In this document: positions 29,224-37,896 of the stretch, piece by piece
Layout of the letters: every line of letters starts with the position of its first letter
How positions within the stretch are numbered: position 1 is the first letter of the stretch
Notes under the pieces: generated by a model
Seen by the model: the letters and a program-made list of their open reading frames with translations, nothing else
Database searches by the model: none
Told to the model about the DNA's origin: nothing
From: an uncultured Prevotellaceae bacterium
Lineage (GTDB): Bacteria > Bacteroidota > Bacteroidia > Bacteroidales > Muribaculaceae
Direction: 5' to 3'
Length of the DNA: 47,542 nt
Assembly: GCA_946409635.1 (NCBI GenBank)
Contig: CAMJXD010000011.1
Location: 1-47,542, forward strand
Position numbers and translations under genes: made by a program

Positions 29224-30455
29224 AAATCAAGACTCTGCTCATATTGTTGATTTGGATTTGGCTGGGTGCTCTCACCTCGCTGGCAAGCGGTTTGGTCGAG
29301 CGGCCGTCCGCCTTGTGCATGGCCGACACAATCTTGCAGCCCGCTGCAGAGTCTCAGCCGGTCTTAACCGCTATGCCCCAGGACACCATTGTCGCGGAGA
29401 TTCAGGTAGAAGCTCTGCCCATCGACTCGGTCGACACCGATGTCAAGAATGCCTGGAAACGCAAGATATTACGCCGCGGCTGGAGCATCAATGACACCTC
29501 TATTGTATATCCACGCGTGCTCAATTTCGGCTTCAAGGCCTATCGATGGCTCAATCATGCCCTCAACTACTACGACACGGCCTATGTTGTCAACCCGGGC
29601 AAGACCAGCGGCAAGAAGTGGAAAATCATGCTCAAGAACAACAACTGGCTGGATTTCTATTCAGGACACCTGAGCGAGTGGCGTTCCTATGTGCAGCTCA
29701 ACAGTGATGTTACGTCGTTGTTCGGTTTCCAGATATGCGGCATGGGTCTCAGTGTCTCCTACATGTTCAATGTGCGAGACCTGCTGGCTGGCAAGTTTAT
29801 TCATAACCGCCGCCTGCAGTTCTCGATGACCACGTCACGCTTTTTTGTCGAGGGCTATTATCGCAAGAACGACGAGAGCACCGTCCACATCTATCGACTC
29901 GGCCCCTGGGAGGGAGACCAGATTTTCTCTGGCCTTAAACGTGAGAGTTACGGCCTGGATGCCTACTACATCTTTAACCACACCCATTATAGCCAGGCCG
30001 CTGCCTACAGCTTCTCCAAGTATCAGAAGCGCAGCTCGGGCTCCCTGCTGGGCGGCATCTACCTGAGCCATCAGGATATTGTCATGGACATGAGCAAGCT
30101 CCCCAACGGGATGATCAAGTACCTGCCCGACGAGATGACCGACTACCGTTTCCGTTATCGCGACATTGGAGTGATGGTGGGTTATGGCTACAGCTGGGTG
30201 TTCCACCATGGCTGGCTCTATAACATCACGGTGGTGCCCAGCATCGGCTACCGCCACAGCTTCCCCAATTCCATTGAGGGCAAACGCTCGCTCCTGTCAA
30301 CCAACCTGAACGGACGCATGGCGCTGGTGCGTACGGCCGGCAACTTCTTCTATGCCCTTACCCTCAGCCATGAGGGACACTGGTACCAGAGCAAGATGCA
30401 CAGTTTCTACAACAGCTACAACACCCTCGAACTCACGGCAGGCTTTAGGTTCTAG
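29220..30455 (+). CDS. DUF4421 outer-membrane barrel-like protein
   Basis: A 411-residue exported protein with a signal peptide (about 1-22). A low-complexity stretch (about 30-75) precedes a region of alternating beta strands from about residue 130 to the end, which closes with LELTAGFRF, a C-terminal aromatic residue as in outer-membrane barrels. Landmarks RGWSINDTSIVYPRVLNFG, WLDFYSGHLSEWRSYVQLN and GLSVSYMFNVRDLL fit the DUF4421 family as I remember it. The 4-base overlap with tamB suggests the two are made together; the protein could be an outer-membrane partner of TamB, which is inference. Confidence 0.8.
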   Translation: MKIKTLLILLIWIWLGALTSLASGLVERPSALCMADTILQPAAESQPVLTAMPQDTIVAEIQVEALPIDSVDTDVKNAWKRKILRRGWSINDTSIVYPRVLNFGFKAYRWLNHALNYYDTAYVVNPGKTSGKKWKIMLKNNNWLDFYSGHLSEWRSYVQLNSDVTSLFGFQICGMGLSVSYMFNVRDLLAGKFIHNRRLQFSMTTSRFFVEGYYRKNDESTVHIYRLGPWEGDQIFSGLKRESYGLDAYYIFNHTHYSQAAAYSFSKYQKRSSGSLLGGIYLSHQDIVMDMSKLPNGMIKYLPDEMTDYRFRYRDIGVMVGYGYSWVFHHGWLYNITVVPSIGYRHSFPNSIEGKRSLLSTNLNGRMALVRTAGNFFYALTLSHEGHWYQSKMHSFYNSYNTLELTAGFRF

Positions 30456-30485
30456 CCCGATAGGGCGTTTCTCAAGAAAAATGAT

Positions 30486-30493
30486 TACCTTTG
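30486..30493 (+). promoter_or_regulatory. -7 element of tsaD
   Basis: Reads TACCTTTG, 28 bases before the ATG at 30522. No good -33 match. Confidence 0.55.
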
Positions 30494-30521
30494 CGGCGTT
30501 TTTAGTGAGAGACATCTGATC

Positions 30522-31538
30522 ATGAGTGTAACGATACTAGGTATAGAGTCGTCGTGCGACGACACGTCGGCAGCGGTGTTGCGTGACACCGTCCTGCTCA
30601 GTAACGTCATTGCCAGCCAGCGTGTGCATGAGGCCTATGGCGGCGTGGTGCCCGAGTTGGCTTCCCGGGCCCATCAGCAGAACATCGTTCCCGTCGTCAG
30701 CGAGGCCATCCGCCAGGCGGGCATCGACCGCAAGGACATCGATGCCATCGCCTTCACGCGCGGCCCCGGCCTGCCCGGCTCGTTGCATGTCGGCACCTCG
30801 TTTGCCAAGGGGCTCGCCCTGGCTCTCGACATCCCGCTGGTCGACGTCAACCACCTGCACGGCCACGTGCTCTCCCACTTTGTCAAGGAAGACGAGAACA
30901 CCGTCGTGCCCGAGTTCCCTTACCTGTGTCTGCTCATCAGCGGCGGCAACTCCCAGATCATCAAGGTCAACTCGCCGCGAGACATGGAAGTCTTGGGGCA
31001 GACCATCGACGATGCCGCGGGCGAGGCCTTCGACAAGTGTGCCAAGGTCATGGGACTGCCTTATCCCGGCGGACCCGTCATCGACCGCCTGGCAGCCGAG
31101 GGCAACGACAAAGCCTTCAAGTTCGCCAAGCCCCACATCGACGGCTACAACTACAGCTTCAGCGGCCTGAAGACTTCCTTCCTGTACACCCTGCGCGACG
31201 CCCTCAAGGAAAATCCCGACTTTATCGAGCAGAACAAGGTCGACCTGGCTGCCTCACTGCAGCGCACCATCATCGAGATCCTCATGGACAAGTTCGGCAA
31301 GGCCATTAAGGCCACCGGCATCAAGACCATCGCTATCGGAGGCGGAGTCTCAGCCAACAGAGGCGTGCGTGCTGCCGTCGAGGACTACGCCCGTCGCCAT
31401 CGCCTGCAGGCCTTCATCCCCAAGCGCGTCTTCACCACCGACAACGCCGCCATGATCGCCATCGCCGGCCACTACAAGTTCCTGAACAAAGAATTTTGCG
31501 ACATCACCGCCCCCCCATTCCAGCGCGTCATTATTTAG
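30522..31538 (+). CDS. tsaD: tRNA N6-threonylcarbamoyladenosine (t6A37) synthase subunit
   Basis: TsaD transfers the threonylcarbamoyl group to A37 of tRNAs reading ANN codons, with TsaB and TsaE, in the cytoplasm. The 338-residue length is normal. The start MSVTILGIESSCDDTSAAVL is the ASKHA phosphate-1 motif; H111 and H115 in NHLHGHVLSHF are the metal ligands; CLLISGGNSQI and IAIGGGVSANRGVR are the nucleotide-binding segments, and FTTDNAAMIA closes the site. Every conserved position I can check is intact. It has its own TACCTTTG box and stands 66 bases after the DUF4421 gene. Confidence 0.97.
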   Translation: MSVTILGIESSCDDTSAAVLRDTVLLSNVIASQRVHEAYGGVVPELASRAHQQNIVPVVSEAIRQAGIDRKDIDAIAFTRGPGLPGSLHVGTSFAKGLALALDIPLVDVNHLHGHVLSHFVKEDENTVVPEFPYLCLLISGGNSQIIKVNSPRDMEVLGQTIDDAAGEAFDKCAKVMGLPYPGGPVIDRLAAEGNDKAFKFAKPHIDGYNYSFSGLKTSFLYTLRDALKENPDFIEQNKVDLAASLQRTIIEILMDKFGKAIKATGIKTIAIGGGVSANRGVRAAVEDYARRHRLQAFIPKRVFTTDNAAMIAIAGHYKFLNKEFCDITAPPFQRVII

Positions 31539-31566
31539 GAAACCTCACGTGCTCCTCGGGGGTAAC

Positions 31567-31746
31567 CTACTTGCGGAATTTCCTGCCGTTTTGTATATAG
31601 ATATGGCCTTCAATCAGGTGTTGCGGTGCAACGCGCTGCCCTTGCAGGTCATAGATAGTGTTTTCGAGCAAGCCCGTGCGATCCTCTACCACTGTCGTGA
31701 CTGACGTGATTTCATCATTCAGCCTTGCAGACGGGCAAGATGTGCC
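31567..31746 (-). pseudogene. Type IX sorting-domain remnant
   Basis: The minus strand between a TAA at 31747-31749 and a TAG at 31567-31569 reads 59 codons with no ATG. The end has IYDLQGQRVAPQHLIEGHIY followed by IQNGRKFRK, a T9SS C-terminal sorting domain like the end of the 16509-19520 gene. Upstream coding sequence is gone. A TATCTTTG box at 31755-31762 (minus) lies just upstream, but no in-frame start follows. It is probably the 3' end of a deleted cargo gene. Confidence 0.7.
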
Positions 31747-32159
31747 TTATCCTGCAAAGATACAAATTTGAAAGCAATTCACAACCTGTCAACCGCATCA
31801 ATGTCTATGGCGGAGAAACCAATGAGTCCATTCCCCTCAACCCGTCCACTAATAGTTTGCTTTTTGATATGGTGGCCAGTTTAAGTATGGATTACTTTTG
31901 CAGTACGCTAGAATATTGATGATTTTAACGTTCCGTTAACAATTCCGCTCCTCCCTTCATTTAATGCGGTCTTTGACATAATGTTGACAATCAATGATTT
32001 AATAAAAATCACCAATAAGCTCCGATTCTGCTTTTTGACGCAAACCACACTTCCCACAAGCCTACTAACTTGTTGCCCAGGTTGTCGTTTTAATGTCAAC
32101 GCTCTTGACAGCATTGTTTTTATTGTAGTTGTTGTTTTTCTTTTATCCCGGCTGTCGTT
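31747..32159. other. AT-rich intergenic region
   Basis: More AT-rich than its neighbours. Short open frames on both strands (for example 31981-32163 plus and 31908-32114 minus) have no recognisable family and no clear promoter. I see no RNA gene here. It may be decayed sequence left with the sorting-domain remnant. Confidence 0.5.
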
Positions 32160-33395
32160 TTAGTGTTGGGATCGGATGGCGCGGATGCGTTGGGCCAGGG
32201 TGGGGTGGCTATAGCTGAACCAGACGACGAGGGGGTGGGGCGTGAGGTTGCTCAGGCCATGGCTGGCCAGTTTCTTGAGACCGCTGATCAGGGTCTCGCC
32301 GTGGCCGTGAGCGGCGGCATAGGCGTCGGCGCGGTACTCGGCATGGCGTGAAATGGCGTTGCTGGCGGGGCCCAGCAGGATGTCGATGGGCGAGAGCAGC
32401 AGCGAGAAGGCAATCATCGCCAGGATGAACGACGGGGCGGTGCCGCCCAGGGCTGCGGGCAGGTCGGGGTTGCTCACCAGCAGCGAGAAGATGAACAGGT
32501 TGACAGCCACCATCGCAATCGAGATGAACATGTTCTTGAACGTGTCGCGGTGCTTGTAGTGGCCGAACTCGTGGGCCAGCACGGCCACGATCTCGTCGGT
32601 GGTCATCTGGTCTTGCAACGTGTCATAGAGCACGATGCGCTTCTTGGGGCCGAAGCCGGTGAAGTAGGCATTGGCGCGGGTCGAGTGCTTGCTCCCGTCG
32701 ATGATGTAGATGTCCTTGAACTTGGAACCGAAACTCTCGATGGCGGCAGTGATAGCGTCGCGCAGCTCGCCCTCGGGCAGGGGCGTCTGCTTGTTGAACA
32801 GGGGCACGATCAGGTTGCTGTAGAACATCGAGAAGAACACGATGAAAACGGCAATGACCAATGTGGCCCAAATCCAGAACTGCTGGCCGAAGGTCTGGTA
32901 TAGCCAATAGACCACGCCCAGCAGCACCGCACTCAACGCCGTCGAGACAAGGAACGACTTCACGGCATCGAGCCAAAAGGTCTTGTGTGTCGTGCGGTTG
33001 AAGCCGAATCGCTCCTCGATGACAAAGGTCGAGTAGTAACTGAACGGCAACCCGATCACGGTGTTGAACAGGTTGTAGATGACCAGGAAAAGGATCACCT
33101 GCAGCACAGGCACATCGGTCCATGCCTTGCACTGGCCATCGAGCCAGCCCAGCAGGCCACAGCCCAGGATGACAAGCGTCAGCGTGAACGACACACAGCG
33201 GGCCACGAGCGACACGCGCTTGTTGGTGCGCATGTAGTCCTGCTGCTTGCGGTACTTCTCCTCGTCATAGAGGCCTTCCAACTCGGGCGGGACAGGATGG
33301 GTCATCCACTTGGTGTTCAACCACGAGAGCACGCCGCTCAAGACAAAATCCAGCGTGACAAATGCGATAATCAACAGTAACAACGTCTTTGCCAT
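32160..33395 (-). CDS. M48-family (Ste24-type) membrane zinc protease
   Basis: A 411-residue integral inner-membrane metalloprotease. About six to seven hydrophobic segments surround a zinc site: HEFGH at residues 275-279 in VAVLAHEFGHYKHRD, with the third ligand probably the E of RHAEYRADAYA near residue 365. The N-terminal region (VPPELEGLYDEEKYRKQQDY) is typical of the CAAX-protease/Ste24 branch, as opposed to the shorter HtpX. Eukaryotic Ste24 cleaves prenylated proteins; bacterial ones are thought to do membrane-protein quality control. A longer frame back to 33521 overlaps yaaA and lacks any hydrophobic start, so the ATG at 33395 is chosen. It follows yaaA by 10 bases, an operon. Confidence 0.92.
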   Translation of the reverse strand: MAKTLLLLIIAFVTLDFVLSGVLSWLNTKWMTHPVPPELEGLYDEEKYRKQQDYMRTNKRVSLVARCVSFTLTLVILGCGLLGWLDGQCKAWTDVPVLQVILFLVIYNLFNTVIGLPFSYYSTFVIEERFGFNRTTHKTFWLDAVKSFLVSTALSAVLLGVVYWLYQTFGQQFWIWATLVIAVFIVFFSMFYSNLIVPLFNKQTPLPEGELRDAITAAIESFGSKFKDIYIIDGSKHSTRANAYFTGFGPKKRIVLYDTLQDQMTTDEIVAVLAHEFGHYKHRDTFKNMFISIAMVAVNLFIFSLLVSNPDLPAALGGTAPSFILAMIAFSLLLSPIDILLGPASNAISRHAEYRADAYAAAHGHGETLISGLKKLASHGLSNLTPHPLVVWFSYSHPTLAQRIRAIRSQH

Positions 33396-33405
33396 ATGGT
33401 ATTCT

Positions 33406-34173
33406 TTAGTTTTCTTTGATGAAACAGGGCTGGTCCGGCTCGCAGGATGCGGAGCTGAAAGTGAAGCCTTCGTATTGGAAAGCGGCCAGATCCTCAGGGC
33501 TGGAGAGCCTTTCTTGCACAATCATGCGGGTCATGGCGCCGCGGCAGGTCTTGGCCCACACGGCTTGCACCTTGAGGGTGTCCCCCTTGCGAACGAGGAA
33601 CATGGGCTGCACCACACGCACTTCCCGCTTGACGCGCTGCCAGTCCACCAGGCGCTGGAACTCTTCGGTGGCGAGGTGGATGAGCACGCCGTCATCGGCC
33701 TTGACGCTGTCGATGAGCGCCTGGGTCAGCAGGGGCTTCCAGAAGTCAAACAGCGTGCGGCCTCCAGCGCTGGGCAGTTCCACATGGCCTTCCATCCGAT
33801 AGGGACGTATGTCATCGAGGGGGCGTAGCAGTCCGTACAGGAACGACATCACCCACAGGTGGCTCTGGGCATGAAGCAGCGTGGGCGCGTCCAGTGTTTC
33901 GGCCTTGAGGTGCTTGTAGGCTTGGCCATGATAGGCGAGGATGGTGGGCAGGGGCTCGTGAGGGTCATCAAAACGCAGATACCGCAAGCGGTTCTGTGAC
34001 GCGATGGCTTGGGAGCATCCCAGCATCTCGGCAAGCGTCTCAACCGGGTATTGCATCATGTCGCGGGCCAGCGTCTGTGCCTCACGTTGGAACATTGGTG
34101 ACGAGGCCGTGACACCCTCAGGCACCGCAGCCACATCGTTCATGATCTTGGCACTGGCAAGTATGATTTGCAT
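33406..34173 (-). CDS. yaaA: YaaA (DUF328) peroxide-stress protein
   Basis: A 255-residue cytoplasmic protein of the YaaA family, which in E. coli limits free iron and DNA damage under peroxide stress. Family segments seen are MQIILASAKIM at the start, LRYLRFDDPHEPLPTILAY, VMSFLYGLLRPLDDIRPYRM (about 108-127), and the late AVWAKTCRGAMTRMIVQ (about 205-221). It is the first gene of a two-gene minus-strand operon with the M48 protease. No promoter with both boxes was found upstream; the region is very AT-rich. As the window's organism is probably anaerobic, an oxygen-tolerance role is plausible. Confidence 0.93.
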   Translation of the reverse strand: MQIILASAKIMNDVAAVPEGVTASSPMFQREAQTLARDMMQYPVETLAEMLGCSQAIASQNRLRYLRFDDPHEPLPTILAYHGQAYKHLKAETLDAPTLLHAQSHLWVMSFLYGLLRPLDDIRPYRMEGHVELPSAGGRTLFDFWKPLLTQALIDSVKADDGVLIHLATEEFQRLVDWQRVKREVRVVQPMFLVRKGDTLKVQAVWAKTCRGAMTRMIVQERLSSPEDLAAFQYEGFTFSSASCEPDQPCFIKEN

Positions 34174-34591
34174 AAAAAACTTTTCTCAAACACTTTTTTC
34201 AGTCCGCTAAATTACAAAAAAAATCGTTTAGCAGCTGTTATTTAATGGCCTAAGAGCTGACCCTTGGTTTCATTACCGACTTTTGCCGTTTCAAGTTGAT
34301 CTTTAATAGTAGTTGCCATTTGGCTGTTGGTTTGGAATAAAACCGGTGTTTTAATGGTGAATTTCAATAAAGTTTTGGCTTTTTTGTAAAAAAATTGTTA
34401 CTTTTGCATGCTCTAATTTGACACGAATATTCTGATCAGCCTTCTCTTGTACATGTTGTTGTTGTTGCCCAAGCAGATGAGACATAATATTGTAAAGTGA
34501 GCGAATCCAAGGATTAGGATATTTTCTTGTTGCTTTATTGACGTCGTTTTTTAGAACATCATTCACTATTGTATATTTATTATTTAAAAAC
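34174..34591. other. AT-rich divergent region with degenerate minus-strand frames
   Basis: Between yaaA and the C10 protease. It holds the protease promoter (34374-34406) and a 186-base leader. On the minus strand, 34242-34397 reads a protein-like 52-codon frame ending ATTIKDQLETAKVGNETKGQ then LLGH; a second minus frame (34351-34629) overlaps in another phase. This could be a frameshifted small gene. I cannot name it. Confidence 0.4.
34374..34406 (+). promoter_or_regulatory. Promoter of the C10 protease gene
   Basis: TTTG at 34374-34377, 21 bases, TACTTTTG at 34399-34406. It predicts a leader of about 180 bases before the ATG at 34592, long enough for regulation. Confidence 0.6.
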
Positions 34592-36973
34592 ATGAAAAAA
34601 ATTATTTTACTTTTAGCAGTTGTTTTCACTGCTTTGCAACTGTCGGCTGCCGATGTGACTGCCTCGCAGGCTCAGGCCGCGGCCAATGCGTTTCTACAAA
34701 AACAAGTGACTACCGGCCGTCTGAAGTCAGCAGCGGCATCCAACCTGCGGCTTGTCAAGGCCGAACGTTCTGTGGCCAGGCCGACCGCCGTGGACTACTA
34801 CATCTTCAACTCAGCACAATCCTATGTAGTGGTTTCGGGTGATGACATGGCGCCCCAGATCCTGATGTACGGTGAGGAAGGCGCGCTCGACATGAACAAC
34901 ATTCCTCCCGGCATGCAGTGGTTGCTCAACAAGTACAAGTATCAGATTGACGGACTCAAGGCTGGCACCATGATGCCGCTCAAGTTGCCCAAGTTTGCCA
35001 CGACACCCGTTGCACCCATGGTAACAGCCAACTGGGACCAGAGTGCACCTTATAACAACCAGTGCCCCTCCAGTGGTGCCAGGCACGCTCTCACCGGCTG
35101 CCCCGCCACCTCACTGGCCATGTGCTACTACAAGTGGAAATGGCCCAATACTTATCCTGCAGTAGCTGCGCTGTCCAATACTGGTGGCATCAGCGCTGCA
35201 GCTTTGCCTGAGCGTGAAGCCGATTGGGACAACATCATCGACGAGTACACTGGTCCCTCCAACTATGACTATTCCGATGAGCAGGCAAGCGCCGTGGCTT
35301 GGCTGATGCGCTATGCGGGCCAGGCTATTCCCGATTACCAGTACGGCACCAGCGCCAGCGGTGCCAACGACCCCGAGATCTATCAGGGCTGCCTCAACAT
35401 GGGCTACACCGATGCCCAGTATCTGCTGCTCACTGAGCTCGTCGGCTCGGGCTGGACCTACACCAATGGCCCGCAGCAGTACACCGATGCCGAGTGGAAC
35501 GAATTCATGATGAACGAGTTGCAGAACGGTCGTCCTATCGAGTATCTGGCCTACGACGTCAGCGGATACAGCGTTTCGGGTCACGCGTTCAACGTGTTTG
35601 GCTGCAACGCCAGTGGTCAGTACTATGTGAACTGGGGCTGGAGCGGCGACAGCAATGGTTATTGCACGCTCCACAACTTCACCACTGCTACCGGTGCCAC
35701 GGGCCAGGCAGGCTACTATGTCTTCAACTATGGCGAGGCTATGATCGTCGGCATCGAGCCTCCTGCCGGTGCTCTCAGCACTCCCAGGATTAAGGCTAAT
35801 CCTTCGACAATCGAAATGAGCACTGTGCTGGGCGCTCCTGTCACCGCAACTTTCAAGGTTACCGGTTACAACCTCACCGACAACGTGACCCTGAGCCTCA
35901 GCGGTGATGACGCCTTCTCGATCGATGCCGCCAGCCTCAGTATTGATCAGGTCGCTGAAGGCATGACAGTCACTGTGACCTATAATCCTGCCGCCATCGG
36001 CACCCACGAGGCATTTGTCACCCTGGCTAGTACCGATGCCCAGGACGTGACGGTCAAGCTCAACGGTATTGCTGACCTGGAGACCTACGATCCAGTTTTG
36101 CTTGAGGCCAGCAACATCAAGGCCTCCTCGTTCACTGCCTCGTGGACCGATGAGACCCCTGACGAGAACGTGGAGAGCTACACCCTCTATGTGAGCGCCG
36201 AACCCTTCAAGCCCGCAGTTGCCCTGCTCGACAGTATCGACTGGACTTACAACAATAATGTGCCCAACGGATGGACAGCAAACGCTTTAAACTATTGGGG
36301 TTCCAATAACGCAGCCTACCTGAGCGACTACGGCTACGTACAGAGCTGTAACTACGATCTCTCGGGCTATGAGAAGATGACCGTGATGATTTACTCCGAG
36401 GCCTATGGCAGCGACAACACGATCACCGTAGCTACCAGTGCCCAGAGCAAGACCATTAACCTGTCAGGCAGCACATTCAACTGGTACACCATCGTTGTGG
36501 ACTGCGCAGCCACCGATTACATCAAGATTACTTCTCAAGGTCTGCCCGACATGAGGTATGTGAAGGTTTATGCCGGTGACCTCACTGCTGCTATGCAGCT
36601 CAAGGCCAGCGAGACCGGCGACGAGACCTATCGTGTCATCACTGGCATCACCGACAAGACTTATAATGTTACCGGCCTCACCGAGAACGGCCACTTCTAC
36701 TTCTATGTTGTAGCCAACTATGCCAACGGAGCTGTCGGCAACAGCAATACCCTGGAGGTAACCCTGTTCCAGCCGGAGCATGACTACACCATCGGTGATG
36801 TGGATCACAATGGCCGATTTGACATCGTTGATATTACCGCACTGATCAACTATCTGTTGGGAGGTGATGATACTGGCATCTGTCTTATCTGTGCTGACGC
36901 CGACCACAACGATAGTGTCAATATCGTGGATATCACTGCTCTGATCAACCAGTTGCTCGGTGATAATAACTGA
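34592..36973 (+). CDS. Secreted C10-family cysteine protease (SpeB/interpain type) with dockerin C-terminus
   Basis: A 793-residue secreted protease. A signal peptide (1-19) is followed by an inhibitory prodomain (about 20-140) and the C10 catalytic domain (about 145-395). C170 in LTGCPATSLAM is the nucleophile and H331 in YSVSGHAFNVFG is the base; YVNWGWSG (about 345-352) carries the conserved tryptophans. After it come an Ig-like domain (about 405-515), an FnIII-like start, and a jelly-roll-like domain (about 555-660). The end is a two-repeat dockerin (DVDHNGRFDIVDITALINYL and DADHNDSVNIVDITALINQL). Interpain A of Prevotella intermedia is a relative. An upstream ATG (34538) would not give a signal peptide at the N-terminus, so 34592 is the start. 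Confidence 0.92.
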   Translation: MKKIILLLAVVFTALQLSAADVTASQAQAAANAFLQKQVTTGRLKSAAASNLRLVKAERSVARPTAVDYYIFNSAQSYVVVSGDDMAPQILMYGEEGALDMNNIPPGMQWLLNKYKYQIDGLKAGTMMPLKLPKFATTPVAPMVTANWDQSAPYNNQCPSSGARHALTGCPATSLAMCYYKWKWPNTYPAVAALSNTGGISAAALPEREADWDNIIDEYTGPSNYDYSDEQASAVAWLMRYAGQAIPDYQYGTSASGANDPEIYQGCLNMGYTDAQYLLLTELVGSGWTYTNGPQQYTDAEWNEFMMNELQNGRPIEYLAYDVSGYSVSGHAFNVFGCNASGQYYVNWGWSGDSNGYCTLHNFTTATGATGQAGYYVFNYGEAMIVGIEPPAGALSTPRIKANPSTIEMSTVLGAPVTATFKVTGYNLTDNVTLSLSGDDAFSIDAASLSIDQVAEGMTVTVTYNPAAIGTHEAFVTLASTDAQDVTVKLNGIADLETYDPVLLEASNIKASSFTASWTDETPDENVESYTLYVSAEPFKPAVALLDSIDWTYNNNVPNGWTANALNYWGSNNAAYLSDYGYVQSCNYDLSGYEKMTVMIYSEAYGSDNTITVATSAQSKTINLSGSTFNWYTIVVDCAATDYIKITSQGLPDMRYVKVYAGDLTAAMQLKASETGDETYRVITGITDKTYNVTGLTENGHFYFYVVANYANGAVGNSNTLEVTLFQPEHDYTIGDVDHNGRFDIVDITALINYLLGGDDTGICLICADADHNDSVNIVDITALINQLLGDNN

Positions 36974-37150
36974 GGTAGAGGCCAATCGCCGACAGGTTTG
37001 CTGATTATTGTTTAAGTAGCCCGATTTAGTATCGGGAACTAAGTCTTAGACGCATTGCGGGGTGGTATCTGAATTGGATCCACCTCGCAATGATGTCATT
37101 TCAGGGCCACCTGTTTTTTGTCGATTCTTTGGGAGATTTTTGCCTTTTTG

Positions 37151-37181
37151 TTGTCCAGGTGTGAAATGCGTTGTACCTTTG
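37151..37181 (+). promoter_or_regulatory. Promoter of the 37216 lipoprotein gene
   Basis: TTG at 37151-37153, 20 bases, TACCTTTG at 37174-37181. An in-frame ATG at 37171 lies within the promoter, so translation must start downstream. Confidence 0.7.
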
Positions 37182-37215
37182 CATCAATACTGAATTAAAT
37201 GACGATAAGTTAAAA

Positions 37216-37827
37216 ATGAAAACGATGAAAAGCTTGACAATGATTGGGATGGCTGCCGTGGTGTGTTGCGGTATGGCTTGTCTGAGTGCGTGCCATAGTG
37301 AAACAAGCAAGGAACAAGAACAGATTGCCGCAATCACCGAGGAGTCTCGTCCGGGCGACTGCGAGCATGCCATTGCAGTCTACTTGACCGACTCGATAGC
37401 CTCGCAGTACTCTCCTGGCCAGGTGAGCATACCGTGCATCCAGGTTGTGGAGCTCGACCAGTCCCACCCCGACGACAGTGTGGTAGTCTGGGGTGACTTC
37501 TGGGTGTTTAATTATAATGTGGCCGGTGACACGCTCAAGATGGTTTCGGGCGGAGCCCATCCCGGAAAGATGACCATTAAGCCCTCGAGCGAGCGTGGCC
37601 TGGTTGTGGCAGCTTTTGACCGGGTGGGTGACGGTTCAAATTACCTGCCCAGCGCCAAGCGCATCTTTGGCGACAAGTATGATGCCTTCCAGGCCATCTA
37701 TAGCAATGCCGATAAGCGCGAGGAGGTGCGTGCCACTCAGATTGCCGACTATGTCAAGGTCAACAACTTGGCCGTCAAGTACTATCAGGACCACGGCTGG
37801 CCCGCCAGGGAAATCCCTATCCAGTAA
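37216..37827 (+). CDS. Lipoprotein of unknown function, 203 aa
   Basis: The signal peptide (about 1-25) ends in LSAC, with a lipid cysteine near residue 26, then HSETSKEQEQ, without the acidic surface signal. The mature domain begins PGDCEHAIAVYLTDSIASQY, includes SVVVWGDFWVFNYNVAGDTL and GAHPGKMTIKPSS, and ends in a helical segment (ADKREEVRATQIADYVKVNN). Proteins of this pattern occur in Prevotella and relatives; I recall no function. The ATG at 37216 (or 37225) is downstream of the promoter. cinA starts 69 bases later, with repeat arrays between. Confidence 0.8.
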   Translation: MKTMKSLTMIGMAAVVCCGMACLSACHSETSKEQEQIAAITEESRPGDCEHAIAVYLTDSIASQYSPGQVSIPCIQVVELDQSHPDDSVVVWGDFWVFNYNVAGDTLKMVSGGAHPGKMTIKPSSERGLVVAAFDRVGDGSNYLPSAKRIFGDKYDAFQAIYSNADKREEVRATQIADYVKVNNLAVKYYQDHGWPAREIPIQ

Positions 37828-37833
37828 CCAAAC

Positions 37834-37869
37834 TCTCTAGATTCTCTAGATTTTCTAGTAAATCTAGCT
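37834..37869 (+). repeat. 9-bp-periodic CTAG array upstream of cinA
   Basis: Four 9-mers (TCTCTAGAT twice, then TTTCTAGTA and AATCTAGCT) place CTAG every 9 bases. CTAG is normally rare in bacterial DNA. The heptad array at 37868 continues from it. Confidence 0.65.
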
Positions 37870-37895
37870 AATACCTAGCGCCTAAAGACTAAAGA
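37868..37895 (+). repeat. Heptad array, four units, before cinA
   Basis: CTAATAC, CTAGCGC, CTAAAGA and CTAAAGA, in 7-bp phase, end 1 base before the ATG at 37897. Confidence 0.6.
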
Positions 37896-37896
37896 A

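Noticed and set aside
31725-32163. Short open frames in the AT-rich gap after tsaD
   Set aside because: No family, no promoter with both boxes, and frames on both strands overlap; described only as intergenic.
37834-37895. Phased repeats as a CRISPR array
   Set aside because: Units are 7-9 bp with no spacers and no cas genes; no other repeat-spacer pattern was found in the window.
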